A DNA stretch of 64,000 bases from Vibrio pomeroyi (GCA_041879425.1 CP090855.1:1054001-1118000), one strand, 5' to 3'. Counted from the first letter of the stretch, positions 42,880-52,962 are shown. Numbers and translations: made by a program. Notes: generated by a model not told the origin, from the sequence alone.

Positions 42880-44079
42880 TTAGATTTTGTTGTCGATGAT
42901 TTGTTGGTAGAGGTCCGGGTCAGTTGCCCCTTCAGTACCAATTACTAGCACTCGGCTGTCTTGAGTTAAATTCAGTTTTTCAGCGAAATTCGGTTCTTGT
43001 TTAGCGATGATCGCTGCGGCAAACCCTGGAACTGCAGATTCGCCACCTTCTATTGCCACTTCCGTTTTCTCGCCACTCGCCAACATGCGCATCGCTTGCG
43101 GGATCGCCTCTTCACTCAGCGTCATAAAATCATCAGCGCCATTTTGGAGAATCGTCCATGCCAAGCTCGAAACCTCACCACAGGCAAGTCCCGCCATCAG
43201 CGTCTCTAGATCGCCCGTAACCACAATTGGTTTACCCGCTTGAGCGCTCTTCTGCAAACAGTTAGCCTGTTCAGGTTCGACAATTACAAAGCGTGGACGA
43301 TCAACACCCCACAAATCCCAGAAGTAACCGCAGACGGCAGATGCCAAACCACCGACTCCACCCTGCACGAAAACATGAGTTGGGATTTCACCATCAAGTT
43401 GCTCGACAATTTCAGCCAGCATCACGGTGTAGCCCAGAGCAACGTCTTTCGGGATTTCCATGTAACCTTCGTAAGAAGTATCCGATACAATCACGCGGTT
43501 TTTCGCTCGCGCTTCTGAATCAGCCAAACGAACCGATTCATCGTAGTTACCTGTAATACGAACCACTTCTGCACCAAATGCTTCCATCGCTTGCTTACGG
43601 CCTTCCGACACATCGCGATGAATGTAGATAACACAGCCACAACCAAACATTTGTGCGCCCCACGCTACCGAACGCCCATGATTTCCGTCTGTCGCACAAC
43701 TGACAACGATCTCAGCAACTTCTGATTTCCATTCCCCGTTTAACAACTCACTGATGGTCGGATTCTTTCCATAGCGATTGGCGATCTCAATCTGAAGCTG
43801 ACGGGCAACAGCATACGCACCGCCCAGAGCTTTAAAGCTTTTTAGACCAAAACGTTGAGATTCATCTTTGTACCAGAATTTGTTTACACCGATCTCAGCA
43901 GAAATCGCATTCAGCTCATGTAAAGGAGTAACGGCATAGCCAGGCCATTGTGAAATATCCTTAATTGCCTGCTCAGAACTCGCAACACTCAAAATTTCAA
44001 GTTGCTCATTTGAGTACTCCAATTTAGGGCTTGCTTGAGGGTTCGCGTAGTGTGTCAGAGTGCCAGCCAGTAACTGCAT
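42880..44079 (-). CDS. dpaL: Diaminopropionate ammonia-lyase
   Basis: A 399-residue fold-type-II PLP enzyme converting 2,3-diaminopropionate to pyruvate and two ammonia. It agrees well with E. coli YgeX (398 residues): KDESQRFGLKSFKALGGAYA near residue 70 (PLP-binding Lys in FK), TDGNHGRSVAW near 128 and QGGVGGLASAV near 240. A late MAGLACGEVSSLAW near 293 also matches. The E. coli gene is also next to an M20 hydrolase gene (ygeY). It lies in its own unit with a terminator, converging with the asnC-type gene. Confidence 0.9.
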   Translation of the reverse strand: MQLLAGTLTHYANPQASPKLEYSNEQLEILSVASSEQAIKDISQWPGYAVTPLHELNAISAEIGVNKFWYKDESQRFGLKSFKALGGAYAVARQLQIEIANRYGKNPTISELLNGEWKSEVAEIVVSCATDGNHGRSVAWGAQMFGCGCVIYIHRDVSEGRKQAMEAFGAEVVRITGNYDESVRLADSEARAKNRVIVSDTSYEGYMEIPKDVALGYTVMLAEIVEQLDGEIPTHVFVQGGVGGLASAVCGYFWDLWGVDRPRFVIVEPEQANCLQKSAQAGKPIVVTGDLETLMAGLACGEVSSLAWTILQNGADDFMTLSEEAIPQAMRMLASGEKTEVAIEGGESAVPGFAAAIIAKQEPNFAEKLNLTQDSRVLVIGTEGATDPDLYQQIIDNKI

Positions 44080-44401
44080 AAATGATCGTCCTTATAAGTC
44101 ATTCACATTGCTCCTTACTACAGCCAAATGAAAAGTTACGGCTTGTAAGGTTTGCGGATATTAAATTCTATCGGACAAAAAGTGCCTTGATTACGCTTTC
44201 TAAATTCAATATCTGCGGGAATTCTTTGTTACCTCGCTAAAAAATGCAGAATTTAGTCACCGTGAAAATATCGCAGTCTAATCTCACTTCACTATAGCAG
44301 CGACTCGAGTTATTGAGTCTATTCACGGCACTCGTTTCCTAAAATCAGTAGCCTAATATCTCGACAGCAGCACAGCATGGAGTGCAGACAAACAGAAACA
44401 A
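44080..44401. other. Intergenic region upstream of dpaL
   Basis: No gene seen. It holds the dpaL promoter region and, at its right edge, the terminator of the lipoprotein gene. Confidence 0.5.
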
Positions 44402-44438
44402 AAAAGGCTGATAATGGCCAAACCATTACCAGCCTTTT
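44402..44438 (-). terminator. Terminator of the 369-residue lipoprotein gene
   Basis: AAAAGGCTG-TAATGG pairs with CCATTA-CAGCCTTTT with one mismatch, loop CCAAA. TTTTTTGTTTC follows on the minus strand. Confidence 0.88.
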
Positions 44439-44486
44439 ATCAACCTTTGCGGAGCTTTGAATATAACGCGACTAAGTTAACTTGGC

Positions 44487-45596
44487 TTACTCAATACGGG
44501 TAATAAAACCATACTTATCCGAGTCGGCTTTCGTCATCCAGTGCTCACCAGAAGCGGGGGCACAATCTAAAGTGAAGATGTAGAAATCGATCCCTTTGTC
44601 TCCCATCACCTTATTAAAATAGGTCGCTTGTTGGCGATGACTCTCATTGGTGTATGGGAATTCTTTAGCCGTTTTATCGCCCTCTGCCCAACTATGCACA
44701 CCCACCTGTTTATTCAGCTCAATAGCTTTGGTGGTGTCAGCGCGTTGCAAAACTCGTGGGTTACCGGCAGCGAACAGATCCGTGCCACCCGAGAACACCG
44801 ACCCCGTAGCAGTGACGATTGTCGTCATCTTGTTGTGGTGGATCATGCGCCCGGTGTACATATTGATCTCGTCATCAGCGCTGCCACCGATATGATTGGT
44901 GAATTTCAACGTCATCTCACTTCCCGGGTACAACTTTACGATATCAAAAAGCTGAGAATAGGTGGATGCACCCAAAGTCGATTGAATTCGCTCAACAGCG
45001 CCAGTCTCTTTGAGCACATCTCGGTAAAAGGCATTGAAAGCAAATGAAGTGGTGATGGTGACCTTATTACCCTTTTTGGTCTTACTCAGAATCGTCGAAC
45101 CCAAGCTCGTCACGTATTGCGACAACTCATTTTGGTACTCAAGCTCGACCTTTTTTGCATTATTCGTTGTTGTTTGAATTAACGTCGTCTCATTAGAAAC
45201 AGAGCGTAGCGCCGCGCTGCAATCAAACACATCCAAACCCTTGCTCTCTGTGTAGATACCACAGCTATCAAACCCTGCATCAGGAAAGTACAGGTCAACA
45301 CTTTGACCTAAACGGCTCGCAAGCCTAACTACTTTTTGCTTCTCACTGATGTCTTCAGCAAATTGAATTTGGTCATACTGCACACCGTCATAGGTCAGTT
45401 TCATAGACTCTTGAAGCTCTTCTCGTTCTTGATACAACTTGCCTAATTTCACTGACGAAAATACGTAATCCGCCTTAGGTTTCACTTGTGCTTTAGTCGC
45501 TGCGTTACCAGAACTTGAACCTGAGTTCGAACTTGAGTTACAGCCAGCTAAAATAATCAAAGGCAGTGCCAGTAACGTTTTTCTATAGTTATTCAT
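44487..45596 (-). CDS. Lipoprotein with a possible ClpP-like hydrolase domain
   Basis: A 369-residue lipoprotein (lipobox LAGC, Cys19) followed by a Ser/Asn/Gly-rich linker. The C-terminal part has ATGSVFSGGTDLFAAGNPRV near residue 253 and, after it, VGVHSW near 288 and FTLDCAPASGEHWMT near 342. This order (Gly-rich stretch with Ser, AAG...R, G(V/F)HS) recalls periplasmic ClpP/crotonase-fold proteins (COG3904-like). That would make the Ser in VFSGG and the His in GVHSW candidate catalytic residues. The assignment is by pattern and uncertain. It stands alone with its own terminator. Confidence 0.7.
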   Translation of the reverse strand: MNNYRKTLLALPLIILAGCNSSSNSGSSSGNAATKAQVKPKADYVFSSVKLGKLYQEREELQESMKLTYDGVQYDQIQFAEDISEKQKVVRLASRLGQSVDLYFPDAGFDSCGIYTESKGLDVFDCSAALRSVSNETTLIQTTTNNAKKVELEYQNELSQYVTSLGSTILSKTKKGNKVTITTSFAFNAFYRDVLKETGAVERIQSTLGASTYSQLFDIVKLYPGSEMTLKFTNHIGGSADDEINMYTGRMIHHNKMTTIVTATGSVFSGGTDLFAAGNPRVLQRADTTKAIELNKQVGVHSWAEGDKTAKEFPYTNESHRQQATYFNKVMGDKGIDFYIFTLDCAPASGEHWMTKADSDKYGFITRIE

Positions 45597-45883
45597 GCGT
45601 CATTCCCAAAATGTTTGATGGGAAAATTCTATTATTTAGCGCTGAATTTATCTGTCGTGGGAATGTATGAGAATGTCGAACCTATTTGAACAATGTTTTT
45701 TATTTTCCTATAAATGCCAATTCATCATTGAACTAACTTATAAAGTGTTTAATCATTCGCTTTAGGTATTTGGCGAAGCATGTGAACTTATATGCAACAG
45801 CGCATAATCGTAATGGTTCATCACGACGAAGACTCGCTCACCTAATCTCAATAAGTGAAACGCACGACAAGGCTGATAATGGA

Positions 45884-46588
45884 ATGACAAAACCTAAAAT
45901 GATCATCGTGGAAGACGATTTGAAACTTCAGAAAATGTTGCAGGACTACTTCGTCGCGCAAGATTTTGATGTCACGGTGTTGGACGATGGCAGTGATGCC
46001 GCACACACCATCCTCGCGGAGCAACCTGACATCGTACTGCTGGATTTGATGCTTCCTGTAACTGATGGACTTACAATCTGCCGACAGACGCGTGCGCACT
46101 ATAAAGGTAAAATCTTGATGCTCACTGCTAGCGATGACGACTTTGATCACGTCGCTGGTTTAGAGACAGGGGCTGATGACTATGTCACTAAGCCAATCAA
46201 ACCAAGAGTTCTGCTGGCCAGAGTTCGTTCGCTATTACGCCGCCAAGACAACAATACCGCTTCAGTCGATGACTCAGACACCCTTCAGTTCGATCAACTC
46301 GTTCTGAAAAACACTTATAAGAAGTGTGAACTTTCAGGTGCGGTTTTATCACTCACTGACAGTGAGTTTGACCTACTTTGGTTATTGGCAAGCAACCCAG
46401 ATACGCCGTTATCTCGTGACTACTTGACGCAAACATTGCGCGGGATTGAGTACGACGGAATAGACCGGACGATTGACAACAAGGTTGTACGTCTGAGGAA
46501 GATTTTGGGCGACGACCACACACCAGCAGAGAAAATTCAGACCATTCGCGGTAAAGGTTACTTGTTTGTTTCAACCGCCTGGCATTAA
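45884..46588 (+). CDS. OmpR-family response regulator (RstA-like)
   Basis: The start at 45884 gives MTKPKMIIVEDD; the frame runs upstream without a proper start. The 234-residue regulator has a receiver (phospho-acceptor Asp54 in VLLDLMLP, Lys in TKPIKP) and a C-terminal winged helix (about 138-230, ending TIRGKGYLFV). ICRQTRAHYKGKILMLTASDDD (visible near 67, of which only part is quoted) resembles RstA. It forms a pair with the kinase 36 bp downstream. Signal and targets unknown. Confidence 0.9.
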   Translation: MTKPKMIIVEDDLKLQKMLQDYFVAQDFDVTVLDDGSDAAHTILAEQPDIVLLDLMLPVTDGLTICRQTRAHYKGKILMLTASDDDFDHVAGLETGADDYVTKPIKPRVLLARVRSLLRRQDNNTASVDDSDTLQFDQLVLKNTYKKCELSGAVLSLTDSEFDLLWLLASNPDTPLSRDYLTQTLRGIEYDGIDRTIDNKVVRLRKILGDDHTPAEKIQTIRGKGYLFVSTAWH

Positions 46589-46624
46589 CTTCGCTCAGTA
46601 CGAGCGTAATGAAAGAGAGCGATT

Positions 46625-47944
46625 ATGCGACGTATCTTTTTGGAGTCCCTATTAGGGCTGTTAGTTTGCTTCATGGGCGGCATTGTCGCTTACGAAATCT
46701 GTGTCTATCAGCTCAATACTGACTACGAATATGTTCTGCAAGATTATGAAGCAACAGCCCACCAGCAACTCATAGAAAACATCGCAAAAAATCAGGGGCT
46801 TGAAGCGGCTCAACAAGCCATGAATCAGTTTGTCGAAACCACTCGAAATAAACTGATTACGTACAACCCAAAAGATGAAATACCAAGCCCTGTCTCAGAG
46901 TTCTTCTCGACCAACCCAAATACCTTCATCTTTCACGATGGTGAGCGTGACCTTTGGTTTCGCTTAGCAAGCAGTGACAATACCTATCATTACCTACCCA
47001 ACAGTGAAGCGTTCGTTAGGCAAAAAATAGAATTGGAAGATGACCTCATCTGGTTGTTTTTCCTAGCAAGCTTTATCTTATACGGCGTATGCCACCTATT
47101 TATCATATTCCGCCGAGTTAAGAAGCTTGAGTCGGCGACGCTAGCCTTTGCTGAAGGGGATCTCTCCTCGCGAGCCGAAACCTCAAGCGGCATTGCAATT
47201 GGCTCACTCAATAAGTCTTTCAACCTCATGGCTGACCGCATTCACCGACTGATTGACAGTAATCGCTCGCTCACCAATGCGGTCGCCCATGAGCTGCGCA
47301 CGCCAATATTCCGTATCCAATGGCAAGCTGAAATGCTTAAAGACACACCGCTCAACGAATCTCAGCAAGAGACTGTAGAAAGCATTGTGGAAGATACGGA
47401 AGAGATGGAGAAGATGGTCGACGAACTATTGTGTTACGCCAAATTAGATAGCTGCGACCTTGAAAATTTGCAGCAACCTGTCGAGATAAATGACTTTCTC
47501 GATCACGCGATGACACGCTGGAACAAAGATACTGAGCTCGACATCAACCTATCACTGCCAGAACAACCATCCGAGATTCTTGCGGATGAAATACTGCTGA
47601 ACCGCGCTCTAGATAACCTCGTACGCAACGCCATGAAATTCGCACGCTCTCAAGTGTTAATTGAAGCCAGCGCGCATCAAGAGCAACTGCAGATAGCTGT
47701 ACATGATGATGGTGATGGTGTGACTCAAGAGCATCAGGCTCGCTTGTTTGAACCGTTTTACGTTGGCGATAAAGCGCGTAACAAAGCCAAGAGTGGCCAT
47801 GGTTTAGGGTTGTCTATCGTCGAGAAGATCTGTGCTCAACACAACGCAACCGTGGAAGTGGGTCAGAGCCATGCCTTAAAGGGTGCAGTATTCACCATAA
47901 CCATTCAGCTATGTAATGATTCAGCTGACAAACCCATACAGTAA
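46625..47944 (+). CDS. Sensor histidine kinase (RstB-like)
   Basis: A 439-residue kinase: membrane segments at about 7-29 and 138-160 enclose a periplasmic domain of about 110 residues. A HAMP linker, the HisKA domain with His222 (VAHELRTP) and an HATPase domain (N-box DNLVRNAMKF, G-box SGHGLGLSIV) follow. Partner of the upstream regulator. The layout matches RstB. The sensed signal is not known. Confidence 0.9.
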   Translation: MRRIFLESLLGLLVCFMGGIVAYEICVYQLNTDYEYVLQDYEATAHQQLIENIAKNQGLEAAQQAMNQFVETTRNKLITYNPKDEIPSPVSEFFSTNPNTFIFHDGERDLWFRLASSDNTYHYLPNSEAFVRQKIELEDDLIWLFFLASFILYGVCHLFIIFRRVKKLESATLAFAEGDLSSRAETSSGIAIGSLNKSFNLMADRIHRLIDSNRSLTNAVAHELRTPIFRIQWQAEMLKDTPLNESQQETVESIVEDTEEMEKMVDELLCYAKLDSCDLENLQQPVEINDFLDHAMTRWNKDTELDINLSLPEQPSEILADEILLNRALDNLVRNAMKFARSQVLIEASAHQEQLQIAVHDDGDGVTQEHQARLFEPFYVGDKARNKAKSGHGLGLSIVEKICAQHNATVEVGQSHALKGAVFTITIQLCNDSADKPIQ

Positions 47945-48079
47945 CGACAAAACACCTCTGGAATAATGTTCAACATCGGTCGGGAGATGCTGTCTCCCAT
48001 GAACTTATTAAATCTAGATAATCATGCCACTGCCTTTGTGCCTTGCCATCTAGGTTCCAATCATTCTTAGGGTATTTTT

Positions 48080-48355
48080 ATGAAAAAGTTATTAGTTGTT
48101 TTAGGCATTGTTTCTCTAGCAGGTTGTTCAGGTATCAGCCACAACGAAGAAGTTTACACAGCGCACGCTGAGAGCTTCAACATCGTAGGTTTCCAAGTTC
48201 CTGGTAACACACAAGATCGTGCAATGGAATTGGTACCTGAAGGCGCTACGGTTGAAACTATTCGCTCTACAAACTCTGACACAAGCTCTGTTCTGGGTAT
48301 CATCAACCGTATTATCGGTATCGACTACGTTCAAGTTGGCGGTAAGAAGCAGTAA
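48080..48355 (+). CDS. Small lipoprotein, TRL-like
   Basis: A 91-residue lipoprotein with signal peptide and lipobox LAGC (Cys16). A mature part of 75 residues has FNIVGFQVPGNTQDRAMELVPEG and ends IIGIDYVQVGGKKQ. This layout is like small TRL-type lipoproteins, whose role is unknown. AGGG precedes the ATG. It may be a target of the adjacent two-component system. A terminator follows at 48421. Confidence 0.75.
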   Translation: MKKLLVVLGIVSLAGCSGISHNEEVYTAHAESFNIVGFQVPGNTQDRAMELVPEGATVETIRSTNSDTSSVLGIINRIIGIDYVQVGGKKQ

Positions 48356-48420
48356 TTCGCTATCGTTGCATACTTAAGTTACGCGCCTTAAATCGTCGCC
48401 TGTACAAACTAAGTTCATCT

Positions 48421-48449
48421 AAGCCAGTGACCTCGTCGCTGGCTTTTTT
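48421..48449 (+). terminator. Terminator of the small lipoprotein gene
   Basis: AAGCCAGTGAC pairs with GTCGCTGGCTT (one G-T pair) and is followed by TTTTC. Confidence 0.85.
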
Positions 48450-48906
48450 CATCCAACCGGTTTTGTGCTCTGTGCCAAAGAACTTCTGAATTACCCTGCC
48501 TTGTTATAACTAACAATTCGAAAAATAAGCCAGAAAATCTTCGATTTATCATCAAAATATCCCTTAAATTCGCTTAATAGCCTCTCGCTCAAACTGACAC
48601 TCCCAAATCGTTGTTCCTTCTATCAACCCGAAACTCGTTAATTGAGGCACAGATCAATTTGCACAAAAATCTTAATTTCCAAGAACAATTAACACTTAAT
48701 AAAAGTGTCATGATTTTATAAATAAAACCTATGAGTGCGTTCAAAAATAAACAGAAACGATAACTATCTGTAAATACGATAAATATAAGTTTCATGAATA
48801 AAAGAGATCATTGCCATGCTACTAATTAATCAGATCGAATGATGTAAATTCGCCGTGAGAATTTTGTTACGTTTTCTTTGATTTTACATGGAAAGAGAAA
48901 ATAACA
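48450..48906. other. Intergenic region upstream of the M4 protease
   Basis: About 460 AT-rich bases with no gene I can support. It should carry the protease promoter. Quorum-sensing control by LuxR/HapR would be usual for such proteases, but no site was recognised. Confidence 0.5.
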
Positions 48907-51276
48907 ATGAAAATAAGAAAGCGTTTAGTTGCCGTTGCTATAGCCAGTGCTATGTCTTTGTCAGTGCATGCAAATGAATCAGTTCAGATTGATCAACCGA
49001 TCAACTTTACTAACTTTTCTGGGTTGAACACCCAGTTAGGGGTTAGCAATGCTTCTAGCTTCAAGATGGTTAAAGAAGTAAACCTGAAAAAGCGTGGCAT
49101 CTACAAAGTGAAGATCCAGCAAAACATCTGGGGAACGCCAGTATGGGGGCACTACCTAAATGCAACCCAAAGTGTTCAAGGTGGTGCACTTAAATCCGTT
49201 CAAGGCCGCTACCTTGAGACAACAACCCTAGAGCGTTCTTTTGTTAAACCCTCCATCAATAGTGCTCAAGCAATTAAACTGGCGAGTAAAGATCTTAAGA
49301 CTCAAGGCTTAACCAGCAAATCTCTAGACAATGTCCAACATCAGCTATTTATCTATCAAGGTTCAGTGAAGCAAGGCATCGGGCAACAAAGCGTAGATAA
49401 AACACGACTAGTATACGTTGTCTCTTACCTAGTAGAAGGCAGTGAGCAACCGACTCGACCGTTCACCATGCTAGACGCACACACAGGCGAAGTTATCGAC
49501 CGCTGGGAAGGTATTGCCCACGCTCAGATCGGTACAGGCCCTGGTGGTAACGAAAAAACAGGCATGTACGAATACGGTACCGACTATCACTACCTTGATG
49601 TTCAAGAAAATGGCACAGAGTGTGTTATGGAGTCGGAAAATGTCGTTACCGTTGACCTAAATGGCGCGACAGATGGCGATACCACTTATAGCTATGAATG
49701 TCCTCGTAACGAACACAAAGCCGTGAACGGCGCATTCTCCCCACTGAACGATGCGCACTACTTCGGTAACATTGTGTTCGACATGTATAAAAACTGGTTC
49801 GACACAGCGCCACTCTCTTTCAAACTCATGATGCGTGTTCACTACGGTAACAACTACGAGAATGCATTTTGGGACGGCAAGGCAATGACCTTTGGCGATG
49901 GTGAAAGCTTCTTCTACCCACTTGTAAGCCTAGATGTATCAGCGCACGAAGTGAGCCACGGTTTCACAGAGCAAAACTCAGGTTTGATCTACGCAAACCA
50001 ATCGGGCGGCATGAACGAGGCTTTCTCTGACATGGCTGGTGAAGCGGCTGAATACTACATGAAGGGCACCAACGACTGGATGGTCGGCCGCAATATCTTC
50101 AAAGGCGAAGGCGCGCTGCGTTACATGGACGATCCATCACGGGATGGCTCTTCAATCAACAACGCATCTGAATACTACGATGGCTTGAACGTGCACTACA
50201 GCTCAGGCGTATTCAACAAAGCGTTCTACCACCTAGCAACCACTCAAGGTTGGGACACCAAGAAAGCGTTCGAACTGTTCGTGTTAGCCAACCAAATCTA
50301 CTGGTCTGAAAACAGTGATTTCTGGCAAGGTGCTTGTGGCGTGAAGAACTCAGCAACCGATCTTGGCTACAGTGCCGATGATGTTGTTTCTGCGTTCAAC
50401 TTAGTAGGTGTATCCCCTTGTGGCGAACCACCACTTCCGCCAGAACCGGAATATCAGCGCCTTGAGAATGGTGTTGAAGCCGCTGTTGCTGGTGAAACAG
50501 GTTCGAAAACTTACTTCGATATCGAAGTACCAGAAGGCCAAGACAAGCTGACGATTGATCTTGCTGTTTCTACGGGTGACCCAGATATGTATGTCGGCCT
50601 AGATTACGCACCAAGCCCTCAAGAGAACATCTGTAAGAGTGAAAGCGTGACAGACGAAGTGTGTGTGATTGAGAACCCAACCTCAGGTCGCTACACAGTG
50701 AACATTCTAGGCTACTCAGATTACGCAGGTGCAAACCTAAAAGCATCATACGAATCAGGCAACGCTAACGTACCGCCAGTTTCTTCTTTCGAACATACGG
50801 TTGTAGGCAAAGAAGTCGAGCTGCGCAGCACAAGTTCGGACAGCGATGGTCAGATCGTCTCTTACCAATGGAACCTAGGCGATGGCAACACGCAAACAGG
50901 TGAAGTGACTCGTTATACCTATGCTGAAGCTGGCGACTATGTAGTTACCCTAACCGTGACTGACGATGCAGGTGTTGCGACATCAACAAGCAAGTCGATC
51001 ACGATTGAAGGTGATTCAGCGGAAGGCTTCCCACTAAAACTGAAGTTTGGTAACAAAAACCCGAACGGCAAGGCTCGCGTTAAGCTGGCATGGGATTACG
51101 ACACCAATGACTACTTCGTGATTAAGCGTAACGGCAAGAATGTTGGTGCGACAGACTTCAACTCATACGTCGACAAGTTCCGTCACAACGGCACAGTAGA
51201 TGTGGAGTACCAAGTGTGTACCTCAAGCGATATCTGTTCAGAAACCAAGCACTACCGTTTCATTAAAGCACAGTAA
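48907..51276 (+). CDS. Secreted vibriolysin-type M4 metalloprotease with PPC and PKD domains
   Basis: A 789-residue preproprotein. Order: signal peptide (1-22), FTP/PepSY propeptide (about 40-200), M4 catalytic domain (about 205-505), PPC domain (about 525-600), PKD domain (about 622-702) and a short C-terminal beta domain. Zinc site: HEVSH at 347-351 and Glu371 in GGMNEAFSD, at the spacing expected for thermolysin-like enzymes. Digests proteins outside the cell. PPC and PKD parts help bind insoluble substrate and are often cut off on maturation. It is larger than the classical vibriolysins (about 610 residues) by the PKD part. Followed by a terminator and an M28 peptidase gene. Confidence 0.95.
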   Translation: MKIRKRLVAVAIASAMSLSVHANESVQIDQPINFTNFSGLNTQLGVSNASSFKMVKEVNLKKRGIYKVKIQQNIWGTPVWGHYLNATQSVQGGALKSVQGRYLETTTLERSFVKPSINSAQAIKLASKDLKTQGLTSKSLDNVQHQLFIYQGSVKQGIGQQSVDKTRLVYVVSYLVEGSEQPTRPFTMLDAHTGEVIDRWEGIAHAQIGTGPGGNEKTGMYEYGTDYHYLDVQENGTECVMESENVVTVDLNGATDGDTTYSYECPRNEHKAVNGAFSPLNDAHYFGNIVFDMYKNWFDTAPLSFKLMMRVHYGNNYENAFWDGKAMTFGDGESFFYPLVSLDVSAHEVSHGFTEQNSGLIYANQSGGMNEAFSDMAGEAAEYYMKGTNDWMVGRNIFKGEGALRYMDDPSRDGSSINNASEYYDGLNVHYSSGVFNKAFYHLATTQGWDTKKAFELFVLANQIYWSENSDFWQGACGVKNSATDLGYSADDVVSAFNLVGVSPCGEPPLPPEPEYQRLENGVEAAVAGETGSKTYFDIEVPEGQDKLTIDLAVSTGDPDMYVGLDYAPSPQENICKSESVTDEVCVIENPTSGRYTVNILGYSDYAGANLKASYESGNANVPPVSSFEHTVVGKEVELRSTSSDSDGQIVSYQWNLGDGNTQTGEVTRYTYAEAGDYVVTLTVTDDAGVATSTSKSITIEGDSAEGFPLKLKFGNKNPNGKARVKLAWDYDTNDYFVIKRNGKNVGATDFNSYVDKFRHNGTVDVEYQVCTSSDICSETKHYRFIKAQ

Positions 51277-51290
51277 TCAATAGCAAATTC

Positions 51291-51316
51291 AGGGCTCCGT
51301 AAGGGGCCCTTTTCTC
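51291..51316 (+). terminator. Terminator of the M4 protease gene
   Basis: AGGGCTCC and GGGGCCCT pair (one mismatch) with loop GTAA and are followed by TTTTCTC. Confidence 0.75.
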
Positions 51317-51405
51317 TATTGTCTGTTTATCGCATGAAACATCTACACATTTCACAAAAATCATACCCATCAAGATAACAATACTCACCATAAAAAGGAC
51401 GACAA

Positions 51406-52962
51406 ATGGCTATTCAAAAAAGCATGCTAGCTTTAGCTGTACTCGGAGGTTCTCTAGCCTTAATCAACAGTACTTCGGCTTACGCATCCCTAGGCATCAC
51501 ACCACCAGCGAACGAAGAGGTTTGGATCACCACCGATGCTGACGCACAGCATATAATGACTCAGCATGGTGCAACGGTTTATCCAAGCGTGACTGGAAAC
51601 AAACATTCCATCGTCGCGAAAATCAACCCGAAAGAGCTCGCGAAACTATCCAGCCACATGCACGAAGAAACCCACCGTTGTGGTGGCTACATGGTGCACG
51701 AAGACAAAGCTAGCGCACTCAAAGCCGCAGCGATGCCACTGACCATGAGTACCTTCGAAAAACCGGAGATCAGCCATCAAGACACGGTGAATGACCTACT
51801 CGCTCAGGTTGAGCCAAACAACATGGTCACGACCATCGAAAATCTAACCAACTTCACCAACCGTTTTTATACCACTTCTACTGGTGTCGCTGCTTCAGAT
51901 TGGCTTTTGGAACGTTGGGAAACAGAAATTAAAGATGTGCCGTATGCGTCTGCACGCCAAATCACACATGCCGAATATCCGCAAAAATCTGTTGAAGTGA
52001 CGCTACTCGGCGCTAAATATCCTGAAGAGATCGTCGTTGTTGGTGGACACCTTGATTCGACCGTTGGATCTTGGACAAGCGAAGGCACCATCTCACCGGG
52101 AGCCGATGATGATGCTTCGGGCATTGCGACGGTAACAGAGTCGCTTCGCCTGATGATAGCGAGCGGTATTCAGCCAGACAAAACCATCAAGTTCTATGGC
52201 TATGCTGCAGAAGAGGTGGGGCTGCGCGGTTCACAAGATGTCGCCAACGCGTTACGAGACGAGCAAGCAAACGTTGTGTCTGTACTGCAATTAGACATGA
52301 CCAACTACAACGGTTCAGCACACGATATCACCTTCATCACAGACTATACCGACAGTAACTTAACCGCCTACTTGAGCGAGCTGATCGACACTTACGCTAG
52401 CGACATCAGTTACGGTTTCGATGATTGTGGTTATGCGTGTTCTGACCACGCCTCTTGGCACAATGTTGGCTACCCAGCCGCCATGCCATTCGAGAGCATG
52501 TTCAACGACTACAACCCACACATTCATACTCAGCACGATACTTTGGAAAATTCAGATCCAACCGCAACACACGCGACTAAATTCGCCAAACTAGCCATTG
52601 CTTACCTTGTCGAAACCAGCCTTGATTCGCCAGTTGCAGGCCCTAAAGAGCTGCAAAATGACGTGCCTGTTGAAGGACTTACTGCAGGATACGGTGAAGA
52701 ACAATACTTCACCTTTACCACGGAAAGTGCAGGTCAGTTAACAGTAACATTGACAGGTCCTCGAAGTGGCGATGCAGACCTTTACGTGAAACACAATGGC
52801 ACCGTATCAAAAGCGAGCTACGATTGCCGTCCATACCAGAACAGCAGCAACGAACAGTGTGTATTGAACAAACCAGCGGGTGAATTCAACATCATGGTGC
52901 GCGGCTACCGTAACTTTAACGATGTCACTATCGTCGCTAACTTCGTGCCAGATTGGCTGTAA
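51406..52962 (+). CDS. Secreted M28 leucine aminopeptidase with PPC domain
   Basis: A 518-residue preproenzyme with signal peptide (1-27), propeptide (to about 115), M28 di-zinc domain and C-terminal PPC domain (about 425-515). Zinc ligands match the Vibrio proteolyticus aminopeptidase at identical spacing: His215 (GGHLDS), Asp235 (GADDDASG), Glu269/Glu270 (AAEEVG), Asp297 (LQLDM) and the later His of HTQHDT. It removes N-terminal hydrophobic residues from peptides released by proteases such as the M4 enzyme just upstream. AAGGA precedes the ATG. Confidence 0.95.
   Translation: MAIQKSMLALAVLGGSLALINSTSAYASLGITPPANEEVWITTDADAQHIMTQHGATVYPSVTGNKHSIVAKINPKELAKLSSHMHEETHRCGGYMVHEDKASALKAAAMPLTMSTFEKPEISHQDTVNDLLAQVEPNNMVTTIENLTNFTNRFYTTSTGVAASDWLLERWETEIKDVPYASARQITHAEYPQKSVEVTLLGAKYPEEIVVVGGHLDSTVGSWTSEGTISPGADDDASGIATVTESLRLMIASGIQPDKTIKFYGYAAEEVGLRGSQDVANALRDEQANVVSVLQLDMTNYNGSAHDITFITDYTDSNLTAYLSELIDTYASDISYGFDDCGYACSDHASWHNVGYPAAMPFESMFNDYNPHIHTQHDTLENSDPTATHATKFAKLAIAYLVETSLDSPVAGPKELQNDVPVEGLTAGYGEEQYFTFTTESAGQLTVTLTGPRSGDADLYVKHNGTVSKASYDCRPYQNSSNEQCVLNKPAGEFNIMVRGYRNFNDVTIVANFVPDWL

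Noticed and set aside
48589..48795. 68-residue minus-strand frame in the region before the M4 protease
   Set aside because: AT-rich, no ribosome site, no recognisable pattern; probably chance.
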